15,317 nt of DNA. Source: an uncultured Campylobacter sp. (lineage in GTDB: Bacteria; Campylobacterota; Campylobacteria; Campylobacterales; Campylobacteraceae). The first letter of the stretch is position 1, and the number at the start of each line of letters is the position of its first letter. The translations under genes were made by a program, and so were the position numbers. Below, one piece after another: positions 1-6,902 of the stretch. The stretch is from assembly GCF_938045465.1 (NCBI RefSeq), contig NZ_CALIBF010000214.1:1-15317 (forward strand). The letters run 5' to 3'. A model generated the notes under the pieces. That model searched no databases. It was not told where the DNA came from and was given only the letters and a program-made list of their open reading frames with translations.

Positions 1-602
1 GCGACCTGCCGCGTATCGTGCGCGACTTCCTCTACCGAAACGGCGCGAGCTTTAGCGGCAAAAACGTATTCATCCTCGCTACGATGGAGATCTTCAGCGG
101 CGACGGGGCAGGGTGCGCGGCTAGAATTTTAAAACAATTCGGCGCAAACATAACGGGCGGCGCTCATATCAAAATGCCCGCGTTCATCCTCGACGTGGCG
201 ATTTTCAACTACTCGCAAGCGAAAAACGAGCGCATAATCAAAGAGGCGGACGCTAAAGTCAGACGCGTTGTGGAGGCGCTTAGCGCAGGCCGTCCGCCGC
301 AAGAGGGGCTGAGCGCGCTTTGTTGTATCGCAGGGTTTTTAGGACAGCGGCTTTGGATGAAAATTTGGGACAAAAGCCCCTTTGCCAAGCGTAAGCCGAG
401 CCTCGATCCATCGCGATGCAACGGCTGCGGAGCTTGCGTCAAACCCTGCCCGATGCAAAACATAAAGCTCGCTTGCAAAAAGGCGCAATTCGGCGATGAG
501 TGCACGCTTTGCTACAGGTGCGTAAATATATGTAAGCGCAGAGCCATAACGATCCTAGGCAAGGCGAAAAATTTAGAAAAGTCCATCGCCGCAGACTTAT
601 GA
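1..602 (+). CDS. EFR1-type flavodoxin/ferredoxin protein, 3' part
   Basis: The frame is open to the left edge, so the true start lies outside the window; the GTG at 18 is internal. About 200 residues are present. The first ~100 (ATMEIFSGDGAG..., then a gap-rich alpha/beta stretch ending near nucleotide 285) look like the C-terminal half of a flavodoxin-like fold. Then come two cysteine motifs of a bacterial 2[4Fe-4S] ferredoxin: CNGCGACVKPCP (nucleotides 417-452) and CTLCYRCVNIC (501-533). This order, flavodoxin fold then ferredoxin, is that of the EFR1 family, putative cytosolic electron carriers with no settled partner. The stop is TGA at 600-602. A possible Shine-Dalgarno AGGA (602-605) follows at once and leads into the decayed ORF at 613, so the two were probably co-transcribed. 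The family call is good; the physiological role is unknown. Confidence 0.85.
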   Translation, partial: DLPRIVRDFLYRNGASFSGKNVFILATMEIFSGDGAGCAARILKQFGANITGGAHIKMPAFILDVAIFNYSQAKNERIIKEADAKVRRVVEALSAGRPPQEGLSALCCIAGFLGQRLWMKIWDKSPFAKRKPSLDPSRCNGCGACVKPCPMQNIKLACKKAQFGDECTLCYRCVNICKRRAITILGKAKNLEKSIAADL

Positions 603-612
603 GGACGAGCTC

Positions 613-961
613 ATGCCTCGCAAGTTCGCAATAAAATGCGTAAAAAGGGGCGAGGAAATTTTACTTTTTGATAGCGCTGCACACGGCTAAAGCGCGATAT
701 TTTGCGACGAATATGGCGCAAAAAAAGTAACTCGCCGCGAGCTCGTGAAATTTAATCTACCACCGTGCAAGACCCGCGTAAAATTTGGCTACAGCACCCG
801 CTACGGATACGAGACAGACGAGCGTGGTAGGGTCATACTAATAAACGGCGGGGCTGCCTTGCGTAGCAAGAGGTAAGGCAAACGGCTTTGATTATATCGC
901 CGTAAGCTGCGAGGATGAAACAGACAAAAAGACAAAATTTCGCTTATGTAGGCGGCCTTAA
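613..961 (+). pseudogene. Decayed small gene downstream of the EFR1 gene
   Basis: An ATG at 613, preceded by AGGA with a 7-nt spacer and lying 10 nt after the EFR1 stop, opens a frame that reads MPRKFAIKCVKRGEEILLF and is stopped by TAA at 688-690 (codon 26). The same frame then runs to TAA at 874-876 with protein-like composition (EYGAKKVTRRELVKFNLPP, GYSTRYGYETDERGRVILI). From 878 a +1 frame continues with NGFDYIAVSCEDETDKKTKF and ends at TAA 959-961. One nonsense codon plus one frameshift over ~115 codons, with a preserved ribosome site, suggests a recently lost small protein. I do not recognise the family. The 83-codon minus-strand frame at 801-1052 lies mostly over this stretch and is judged spurious. 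The alternative is plain intergenic DNA with chance open frames. Confidence 0.45.
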
Positions 962-1426
962 ATCTCAAGTCCGTCTTTTTTGCTCCGTATTTAAATTTTA
1001 CTCGGTCGCTAGATACTCCTAAATTTAAATTCTCTAGAACCGAATGTGGCATCTTAGAATTTTAGTAAAGGTTTATTCTGTAATACTGCGCCGTGAAATT
1101 TCAGCGAAGGCTTATTTTGCCGCATACCTCAAAATTCTTAAATTACCCGCGCCGGCCTACTTAAGCTCTAAAGCGCTTGCCTTATTAATTCGCCGCGGAA
1201 TTTCGCGGTAAAACTAAATTTTAAAATTTGACCCATTTAAATTTAAAAAGCGCACGACTATCGCAAAAATCATCCGATATTATTGGCGACGCCGGTCTAA
1301 TTTTAAAATTACACCATCGCCCCTATATACTGCTATAGTCGTTAAATTTTAAGCAACGATAGGCGATAAAATTTTAAGAATTTCGCCGCCCAGTATTTCT
1401 TTATGCCACCAAGCCCACAAAACCGC
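962..1426. other. Gene-free AT-rich region between convergent units
   Basis: No convincing coding frame is seen on either strand. The region carries perfect AT palindromes: AAATTTTAAAATTT at 1216-1229 and TAATTTTAAAATTA at 1298-1311. It also has a short GC hairpin, CCGCG-GAATTT-CGCGG (1193-1208), and GGCGA/TCGCC (1285-1289 with 1317-1321). A bulged hairpin, GGCGATAAAATT with AATTTCGCC (1362-1373 with 1379-1387), lies just past the kinase gene, which ends at 1427 on the minus strand. It could stabilise or end that transcript but has no clear U-run. Positions 1250-1275 resemble the right arm of the hairpin element at 11910-11981. Confidence 0.5.
1250..1275 (+). repeat. Partial copy of the 11910-11981 element
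   Basis: TATCGCAAAAATCATCC at 1259-1275 matches TATCGCACAAAATCATCC at 11964-11981 except for one missing base. GCGCAC stands upstream of both (1250-1255 and 11940-11944 with flank). The left arm GGATGATTTT is not present near this copy. This looks like a degenerate remnant of a dispersed short repeat; chance similarity in AT-rich DNA is the alternative. Confidence 0.35.
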
Positions 1427-3160
1427 CTAAACCTTCTTAAAATTTACGCTAAATTTGCTTCCGCGTCCTACTTCGCTACGTAGTGAAACCTGCGCATTAT
1501 GGATCTTTGCGATTTGTGAGGCGATGGCTAGCCCGAGCCCTGCGCCGCTATTTTGCTCGCGATTTCTGGAACGCTCGATTTGATAGAGCTTGTCCCAGAT
1601 TTTAGTTTGCAAAGCAGGCTCGATGCCCTCTCCATCGTCGCTTATGCTAAGTTCGCACGCTTCTGCACTGACGCAAAGCTCTAAAGCGACGCTGCTGCGC
1701 GTAAATTTTAAAGCATTGCTTAAAAGATTGTTAATCAGCCTGATCAAAAGCAGCTCATCGCCGTTTACGCGCACGCCCTCGGCTATCTGCGAGCTAAAGC
1801 TTAGCCCTTTTTGTGCGCACAAAAGTTGAAAGTCTTGCGCACACTCGTTTGCGATTTTACTTAAGCTTACGGGTGCCAAACCCAAACACACGCTACGCTG
1901 CAAGCGGGCAAGCTCTAAAATCTGCTCTATTAACGCCGAAATTTTACGCGCTTGATTGTTGATGACCGCGAAACTCTCCTTCGCCTCGCTCGCGTCTTGT
2001 TCGTAGGCTAGGGCGTAGTCGCTTTGAGCCAGTATGACAGCAACGGGTGTGCGCAGCTCATGCGAAAGATCGGTGCTTAGCTGCCGCTCGCGCTCAAATG
2101 CGCTTTGCAGCGATGCTAGCATTTCATTAAACGTAGCTGCGAGCGCGCTTAGCTCATCCTTGCCTCGCGGTAGTTCTATTCGCCGCGTAAAATCGCCGCT
2201 AGCTCCGATCTCGCTAGCTGTACGCGACATAGTGCGCACGGGCTTAAACGCTCTTTTTATGATCGCGTAGCCGCCGTAGATGATGAGCGCCACAAATAGC
2301 GGCGAGAGAATAAGAGCTATCAGCATCACGCGCTTCATCGCAAGCTCAAACTCGCCAACTGCGATGACGCCGCGTATCCATACGCTGCGCCCTTTGATCT
2401 GCGCGTCGTAATAGAAAAACTCATCGTCGTCAAGCTCCACCTCGCGCGCGCCTTGAGGCGAGAGCGGCAACGCAGGATCGAAGCCTTTAGGCACAAACCC
2501 CGCGATCACGTCGCCTTGTCCGTCATGCTCGTAGAAAAATACACCGTCATCAAAGCTTTTTAGCTTATTTTCGCGCGCGGCTTTTTGCACTAAGCGGGCA
2601 AGCTTTTTTTGGCTGACGGAGCTTCCCGATACTTCGTCTAAAATATAGCCGCAAATGCCGATAATAGCGCCTGCAAGCACCAAAATAAATACGCTGTAAT
2701 AAAGCGTCACGCGTAGGCTGATAGGTAGTGCGCGCGAGATAAAATTCTCTTTAGCAGTTGAGAATGCAAGGACTAAGGCTTGAGTAAAATTTCTTATCGA
2801 GATTTTAGACGCGAAATTTTGTTCTTGACTTTGCGCGAGAACGCTATTAGAATTTTGCGCTAGATCAGGCGTTGCGCTTGTAGCAGAAAAATTCGGCGCA
2901 AAATTTGATGCCGTATTTTGCGTGGAATTCCGTTTAAAATTTGACGCCTGGCTTTGAGTAGAATTTAGCGTCTGGTTTAACTCGATATTTTGCGTGGGAT
3001 TTTTCTTGCGGCTTTTCTTTAAACACGCAAAATTATGCGTAAAATTCTGTTTAAAATTTCGCACGAATTTTAATATGAAAAGCGCCGTAGTGACAAAAAT
3101 CTGCTTCGCAATCGCCGAAATTTTGATACAAATCTTGCTATCTTGCCACGACATAGCCAA
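1427..3160 (-). CDS. Sensor histidine kinase with long N-terminal extension
   Basis: This is a membrane sensor kinase partnered with the response regulator whose gene it overlaps. Residues ~151-173 form TM1 and ~277-300 TM2, enclosing a ~100-residue periplasmic sensor. HAMP-like sequence follows (~301-355). The H-box is LSTDLSHELRTP with phospho-acceptor His367. The ATPase domain has an N-box (INNLLSNALKF, ~476-486), a G1 box DDGEGI (508-513) and a G2 box GAGLGLAI (539-546), so it appears catalytically complete. The oddity is residues 1-145: a cytoplasmic-side extension rich in Asn, Gln, Ser, Thr and Phe with degenerate NFxxNFT/QNFAS repeats and one short hydrophobic stretch (~20-33). Kinases of this class usually begin just before TM1. 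Methionines occur at 1 and 3 and not again until 275. The start overlaps the regulator gene by 23 nt, consistent with translational coupling, but a non-ATG start nearer TM1 is possible. Stop is TAG. PmrB-like role is inferred from context only. Confidence 0.92.
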   Translation of the reverse strand: MAMSWQDSKICIKISAIAKQIFVTTALFILKFVRNFKQNFTHNFACLKKSRKKNPTQNIELNQTLNSTQSQASNFKRNSTQNTASNFAPNFSATSATPDLAQNSNSVLAQSQEQNFASKISIRNFTQALVLAFSTAKENFISRALPISLRVTLYYSVFILVLAGAIIGICGYILDEVSGSSVSQKKLARLVQKAARENKLKSFDDGVFFYEHDGQGDVIAGFVPKGFDPALPLSPQGAREVELDDDEFFYYDAQIKGRSVWIRGVIAVGEFELAMKRVMLIALILSPLFVALIIYGGYAIIKRAFKPVRTMSRTASEIGASGDFTRRIELPRGKDELSALAATFNEMLASLQSAFERERQLSTDLSHELRTPVAVILAQSDYALAYEQDASEAKESFAVINNQARKISALIEQILELARLQRSVCLGLAPVSLSKIANECAQDFQLLCAQKGLSFSSQIAEGVRVNGDELLLIRLINNLLSNALKFTRSSVALELCVSAEACELSISDDGEGIEPALQTKIWDKLYQIERSRNREQNSGAGLGLAIASQIAKIHNAQVSLRSEVGRGSKFSVNFKKV

Positions 3161-3800
3161 GCCCTCGCTTCGTTTCTATTATATCGCCGTGCTCGCCTAG
3201 CTTTTTGCGGATATTTTTGATTAAAACATCTATGACGTTAGAGCTTGCTTCGTCACTAAAATCCCAAATGCTCTCACCGATTTGTTCGCGGCTTAAAATC
3301 GCACCGCGATTTAGCATCAAAAGCTCTAAAATTCTATATTCCTTACCCGTTAGCTCCACTACCTCGCCCGCGCAGACGACCGATTTTTTGCTTAGATTTA
3401 GGCGCACTTGCCTTATGATAATTTCGTTATCCGCAGTAGCGTTTTTACGCCTGATAATTGCGCGAAGTCGCGCCAAAAGCTCACGAAAATCAAAGGGCTT
3501 AACCATATAATCGTCTGCGCCCAGATCAAGCCCTGCGATGATATCTTCTTTGGCGTCCCGCGCAGTTAAAAATAAAACCGGCGTGCCCAGTCTGCGCGCC
3601 CGCACCGCCTTCAAAAACTCAAAGCCGTCCATCACAGGCATCATCGCATCAAGCACGATAGCGTCATATTTTGCGACATCCAAAAACTCTAGTGCTTCCT
3701 TGCCGCAAAAGGCGCAATCTACGCTGTAGCCGTCCTTTTTCAGACATTTTGCGATGATTTGATTTAGATCTTTTTCATCCTCGACAAGTAGAATTTTCAA
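3138..3800 (-). CDS. OmpR/PhoB-family response regulator
   Basis: A cytosolic DNA-binding regulator of 220 residues, phosphorylated by the kinase encoded next to it. The receiver domain (1-115) has the acidic pair Glu7/Asp8, phospho-acceptor Asp51 in VLDAMMP, Thr79 and Lys101 in VKPFD. The winged-helix domain (~125-219) shows the LTGKEYRILELLMLN start, the recognition region SSNVIDVLIKNIRKKL and the terminal RGLGYVV hairpin. The start is read as TTG at 3800 because the conserved KILLVEDE begins right after it and AAGGAG (complement of 3805-3810) lies 4 nt upstream; no ATG fits. A 158-nt gap with a strong inverted repeat separates it from the broken gene upstream. The likely target is the 11-bp-period direct repeat at 5139-5157 between the PepSY and PEtn transferase genes (inference). 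Stop is TAG. Confidence 0.95.
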   Translation of the reverse strand: MKILLVEDEKDLNQIIAKCLKKDGYSVDCAFCGKEALEFLDVAKYDAIVLDAMMPVMDGFEFLKAVRARRLGTPVLFLTARDAKEDIIAGLDLGADDYMVKPFDFRELLARLRAIIRRKNATADNEIIIRQVRLNLSKKSVVCAGEVVELTGKEYRILELLMLNRGAILSREQIGESIWDFSDEASSNVIDVLIKNIRKKLGEHGDIIETKRGLGYVVAR

Positions 3801-3855
3801 AGTGCTCCTTTAAAATTTTGCTAATTCTAATCCGCCATTTTAGCCAAAAACGCAT

Positions 3856-3911
3856 AAATTTTGCGGTGCTTTGGATGTGTAAACCAGCTCGCTTTATGCA
3901 CCGCTAAATTT
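3856..3911 (-). promoter_or_regulatory. Long inverted repeat in the response-regulator leader
   Basis: AAATTTTGCGGTGC (3856-3869) pairs with GCACCGCTAAATTT (3898-3911) at 13 of 14 positions around a 28-nt loop. In the minus-strand transcript it sits 56 nt before the TTG start of the response regulator and 48 nt after the end of the broken gene. It could be a terminator or processing hairpin that separates the PepSY part from the kinase-regulator pair, or a leader structure. There is no clean U-run after it, so a simple intrinsic terminator is not obvious. Confidence 0.5.
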
Positions 3912-3958
3912 CAGTAGCATTGGGGCCGCGCTAATTCGCAGTCTCCTTTTGTCTAGCT

Positions 3959-4561
3959 CTAATCTCGCTTGCCTTTTTTATCCGCTACGCTTCCTAACCG
4001 CCCTAAAAAATTTAGCACGCCTACTGCGATATTTAACGCAAAAAGCCCAAATCCTATGCAGCCAAGCTTGAAATTTTGCTTAGCGATTTCGCGTTTGCAG
4101 CGGCTGCAAAACACCGGCTTGCAAGAATTACGAACCTCCGCGCAGCTTGCTACGCTGGCAGAATCTCGCGCGCTTGCTAAATTGCTTGTATCTGAAAAAT
4201 TTTGCATATCGGCGAAATTTTGCTCGCTAGCGAAATTTTGCGCACTTGATAAGTCATGCGTCTACAAAGAATTCCGCTCGTCCTTATAATCTTTCGCATC
4301 CGAAGAACTTTTTTGATTTTCGCAACATTCCACGCTGGAAAAATCTTTAGAATTTTGCTTGCAGGGCGCGGAATTCCGCTCGCTCGTTTCGCTTGCTAAA
4401 TTTGCCGAAAAATCCTACGCATTTTCATCTAAATTTTTAGCCGCGTCTGCATTTTGGGCACCATAGTCAGCGTTTTCGTTTAAGCTGAAATCTCTAGTGT
4501 CCAAAGCCTCACTAGTTTGGGCGGAGTTATCTGCTCCACCCTTTAAGCTTTGATTTTTCAT
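3959..4561 (-). pseudogene. Small membrane protein gene broken by two in-frame TAGs
   Basis: The ATG at 4561 overlaps the PepSY gene stop as ATGA, a typical coupling signal. From it a single uninterrupted frame of 200 codons runs to TAG at 3959-3961, except for TAG at codon 49 (4415-4417) and codon 100 (4262-4264). Codons 1-115 are polar and repetitive (QNFAS, EQNFAD). Codons 152-155 are CSRC, in a short Cys-rich ribbon (NSCKPVFCSRCKRE), and codons ~166-186 form a hydrophobic helix (IGFGLFALNIAVGVLNFLG) followed by a basic tail. No frameshift is needed, so decay is recent or the stops are tolerated. The last 82 codons have their own ATG (4207) and could be made alone, but no strong ribosome site is seen there. 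I do not recognise the family. Other genes here also end with TAG, which argues against general amber recoding. Confidence 0.6.
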
Positions 4562-5079
4562 CTCGCACCTTCGCTTATTTTTGACGCTGCGAGATCTGGC
4601 TCGCCCGTAGCGGCGTCGATTAGCACCTCTTTTTTGCTTATGCCTTGGCGTAGTTTGACTTCGTATGCAGGCTTACCGCCGTTACTTTCTAAATCAACCT
4701 TGCGAAAATCCCAGCCGGCGTTTGCGCTAAGTGCTTTGGCGCGAGCGTCTGTGGCACTGATTTTGACCTGCGAATAATCAATTTTACTAGGCTTTAGCTT
4801 CTTTTGCGTTTGAGTCTTTAAAATTTCGCCGCTTTGAGCGTCAATTTTGATCTCGTTTTCGCTACCTTCTTTATACGACTCGATCTCATAGACAAGCCTT
4901 CCGTGCTCATCGTCGATTTCTACACTTTTTATAGTCGCGTCACCAAAGTTTTGCTGCGCGATCCCTATCGCTTGATCGAATGAAACTTTAGCACCCTTTT
5001 CGCTAAAACTTCCTGCGTTTAATGCGCCCGCAAGGGCGAATGTAGCGGCGAGTGCGCCTAAAGCTTTAAGATTTTTCAT
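4558..5079 (-). CDS. Secreted PepSY-domain protein
   Basis: A 173-residue exported protein with two PepSY-like modules. The chosen start is the ATG at 5079 rather than the in-frame ATG at 5106: AAGGA lies 6 nt upstream and the protein then opens with a classical signal peptide (MKNLK, then AATFALAGALNA, cleavage near residue 22). Module 1 spans ~31-87 (VSFDQAIGIAQQNFG, YEIESYKEG, IKIDAQSGEIL) and module 2 ~106-161 (ISATDARAKALS, AYEVKLRQG, VLIDAATGEPD). PepSY domains are periplasmic, often inhibitory or ligand-binding, and in proteobacteria small PepSY proteins commonly sit beside two-component systems. Its stop overlaps the next gene (ATGA). It heads the minus-strand unit that includes the response regulator and kinase, so it may be both a target and a modulator of that system (inference). 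Confidence 0.88.
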   Translation of the reverse strand: MKNLKALGALAATFALAGALNAGSFSEKGAKVSFDQAIGIAQQNFGDATIKSVEIDDEHGRLVYEIESYKEGSENEIKIDAQSGEILKTQTQKKLKPSKIDYSQVKISATDARAKALSANAGWDFRKVDLESNGGKPAYEVKLRQGISKKEVLIDAATGEPDLAASKISEGAR

Positions 5080-5125
5080 CTTTAATCCTTTTGATTTTAT
5101 TTCCAAATTTATTTTGGATGGCGCA

Positions 5126-5131
5126 ATTTTA
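5126..5131 (-). promoter_or_regulatory. Candidate -10 box of the PepSY gene
   Basis: TAAAAT on the minus strand. Its expected -35 position (5149-5154, 17-nt spacer) overlaps the direct repeat at 5139-5157, which is how OmpR-family activators often replace a -35 element. It leaves a leader of about 40 nt before the ATG at 5079. AT-rich context makes chance matches likely. Confidence 0.35.
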
Positions 5132-5138
5132 AAACTTC

Positions 5139-5157
5139 AAGATGAAGCTAAGATGAA
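5139..5157. promoter_or_regulatory. 11-bp-period direct repeat, candidate response-regulator box
   Basis: AAGATGAA (5139-5146), GCT, AAGATGAA (5150-5157): two identical octamers repeated every 11 bp, so on the same face of the helix. OmpR/PhoB-family dimers bind tandem half-sites with this spacing. On the minus strand it includes CTTAGC-N5-CTTGAA, which resembles the PmrA box (CTTAAK-N5-CTTAAK) with a few mismatches. It lies in the divergent region between the PepSY and PEtn transferase genes, the expected place for the operator of the nearby two-component system. The repeat is seen; binding is inferred. Confidence 0.6.
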
Positions 5158-5171
5158 TGCGCGCGGAATTT

Positions 5172-5177
5172 TAAAAT
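5172..5177 (+). promoter_or_regulatory. Candidate -10 box of the PEtn transferase gene
   Basis: TAAAAT with its expected -35 position at 5149-5154, inside the second octamer of the direct repeat. This mirrors the candidate -10 on the other strand, so one operator could activate both genes. The leader would be about 100 nt. Confidence 0.35.
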
Positions 5178-5273
5178 TTCACAAAAATTTTGCTGCGATT
5201 TGTGAGATACGAAGCGCGGAATTTCCGAGCATTTACCAAAACGCCGTAAAATTTCAACTTGAAATTTTATCTC

Positions 5274-5278
5274 AAGGA
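5274..5278 (+). promoter_or_regulatory. Ribosome binding site that sets the PEtn transferase start
   Basis: AAGGA followed by a 7-nt spacer and GTG at 5286. The longer frame beginning with TTG at 5259 has no such site, and the AAGGA would lie inside it, so the GTG is preferred. Confidence 0.65.
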
Positions 5279-5285
5279 ACGCTTC

Positions 5286-6902
5286 GTGCCTAGCTTTTTT
5301 AAAAATCCGTCGCAGCAGAAGCTTATTTTTCTAAGCTCGCTTGCTTTTGTGGCATTTTTTAACTTCTCGTTTTTTAAAAATATCATAAACGCCTACGGAA
5401 TCTCGGGACTAAATTTTATCTATCTTGTCTGCGACATGGCGGCTTTGATCGCTTTTTTGACGCTATTTTTTACAATTTTTAGCTCGCGTTATATGACCAA
5501 GCCGATTTTGATGATCTGCTTTTTTATCTCGTCGTTTACAGCGTATTTTATGGATAGCTATAACGTCGTAATCGATTCGGAGATGATCCGCAATGCAGCC
5601 CAGACGAACTTTGCCGAATCAGCGGATCTTTTTAGCCCGAGACTAGCGATTTACGTGCTGGTGCTGGGCGTCTTGCCCTGCGTGCTGATTGCTCGCTCGC
5701 GCGTTAGCTACCGTCCGCTTAAATTTGAAATTTTAGCTAAGCTCAAAGCGGCGGGCATTTGCATAATAATCATCGCGGCGCTGCTTTTTGGATTTAGCAA
5801 ATACTACGCGTCGTTTTTCAGAGAGCATAAAATTTTACGCAGCTACGCAAATCCCGGATATTGGATCTACAGCGGCGTTAAATTTGCCGCAAAATCTAAA
5901 AAGCAGGGCTCACAGCCTCTGATGCAAATCGCTACGGACGCGCATATCGATGAAAATTCTACAAGCTCAAAAAAGCTCGTCGTCGTAGTCGTGGGCGAAG
6001 CGGCAAGAGCGGATAGATTTTCGCTAAACGGCTACGAGCGAGATACTAATCCGCTACTAGCCAAAGAGCAGGGTGTCGTAAGCCTAAGCAATACCCATTC
6101 TTGCGGCACTTCGACGGCGCAAAGCGTGCCGTGCATGTTTTCGCTGCTAAATCGCGAGGAATTTAGCGTCGAAAAGGCTGCAGAGGAGCAAAACGTATTG
6201 GACATACTAAGCCGCGCTGATGACATGGCGATTTTGTGGCGCGATAACAATTCCGATTCCAAAGGTGTGGCGCTGCGCGTAAAATATCAGGATTTTAAAA
6301 TTCCGCAAAATAATCCGATCTGCGACGTAGAGTGCAGGGACGAGGGGATGCTTGCGGGGCTTGATAAATTTATCGCCGAAAACGCGGGCAAAGATGTATT
6401 AATCGTGCTGCATCAGATGGGCAATCACGGGCCTGCGTATTTCAAGCGCTATAAGAAAGAATTTGAAAAATTTAGCCCCGTTTGCCGCGATAACGAGCTT
6501 GAAAACTGCTCGCAGCAAGAAATTTCAAATGCCTACGATAACGCGATTTTATACACGGATTATTTTTTAAGCAAGGTTATAGAATTTTTAAAGCCGTATT
6601 CTAAGACGCACGAAACGGCGATGATCTATATGAGCGATCACGGCGAGAGCCTCGGTGAGGGCGGCGTTTATCTGCACGGCATGCCCTATCTTTTCGCTCC
6701 CGAGGCGCAAAAGCATATCGGTGCGATTGTTTGGCTAGGTGAGGGAAAAATGCACGAAAGATACGATCTAAGCGCACTTAAATCGCATAAGGACGACGCT
6801 TTTTCGCACGATAATCTTTTTCACACGCTGCTTGGAATTTTTGAAGTAGATACCAAGGTGTATAACAAGGATTTGGATATTTTAAGCGGAGTGAAAAATT
6901 AG
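5286..6902 (+). CDS. eptA: Phosphoethanolamine transferase, EptA/MCR family
   Basis: An inner-membrane enzyme that moves PEtn from phosphatidylethanolamine to lipid A and, in Campylobacter EptC, also to other surface acceptors. With the GTG start it has 538 residues. Five hydrophobic helices (~12-31, 42-66, 73-91, 118-138, 156-173) precede a periplasmic alkaline-phosphatase-fold domain. Catalytic residues align with MCR-1: Glu238 in VVGEAARADRFS, nucleophile Thr277 in SCGTSTAQSVPCMFS, Asp451-His452 in SDHGES, and His381 (HQMGNHGP) and His464 (YLHGMPY). The flanking cysteines of CGTSTAQSVPC match a conserved disulfide. Length and motifs are normal, so it should be active. It is divergent from the PepSY-regulator-kinase unit, an arrangement like pmrC with pmrAB, which suggests control by that system and a role in cationic peptide resistance (inference). 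Stop is TAG. Confidence 0.93.
   Translation: MPSFFKNPSQQKLIFLSSLAFVAFFNFSFFKNIINAYGISGLNFIYLVCDMAALIAFLTLFFTIFSSRYMTKPILMICFFISSFTAYFMDSYNVVIDSEMIRNAAQTNFAESADLFSPRLAIYVLVLGVLPCVLIARSRVSYRPLKFEILAKLKAAGICIIIIAALLFGFSKYYASFFREHKILRSYANPGYWIYSGVKFAAKSKKQGSQPLMQIATDAHIDENSTSSKKLVVVVVGEAARADRFSLNGYERDTNPLLAKEQGVVSLSNTHSCGTSTAQSVPCMFSLLNREEFSVEKAAEEQNVLDILSRADDMAILWRDNNSDSKGVALRVKYQDFKIPQNNPICDVECRDEGMLAGLDKFIAENAGKDVLIVLHQMGNHGPAYFKRYKKEFEKFSPVCRDNELENCSQQEISNAYDNAILYTDYFLSKVIEFLKPYSKTHETAMIYMSDHGESLGEGGVYLHGMPYLFAPEAQKHIGAIVWLGEGKMHERYDLSALKSHKDDAFSHDNLFHTLLGIFEVDTKVYNKDLDILSGVKN

Noticed and set aside
801..1052. 83-codon minus-strand open frame
   Set aside because: It overlaps the decayed plus-strand gene, has no ribosome site of note and no recognisable domain.
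3969..4289. 106-codon plus-strand open frame rich in KFC and SLAKF repeats
   Set aside because: It is the complement of the QNFAS repeats of the broken minus-strand gene, which has the better support (ATGA overlap, membrane helix).
3959..4561. Amber codon recoding in this genome
   Set aside because: TAG is the natural stop of the kinase, response regulator, PEtn transferase and mfrE genes, so general TAG reassignment is not plausible.
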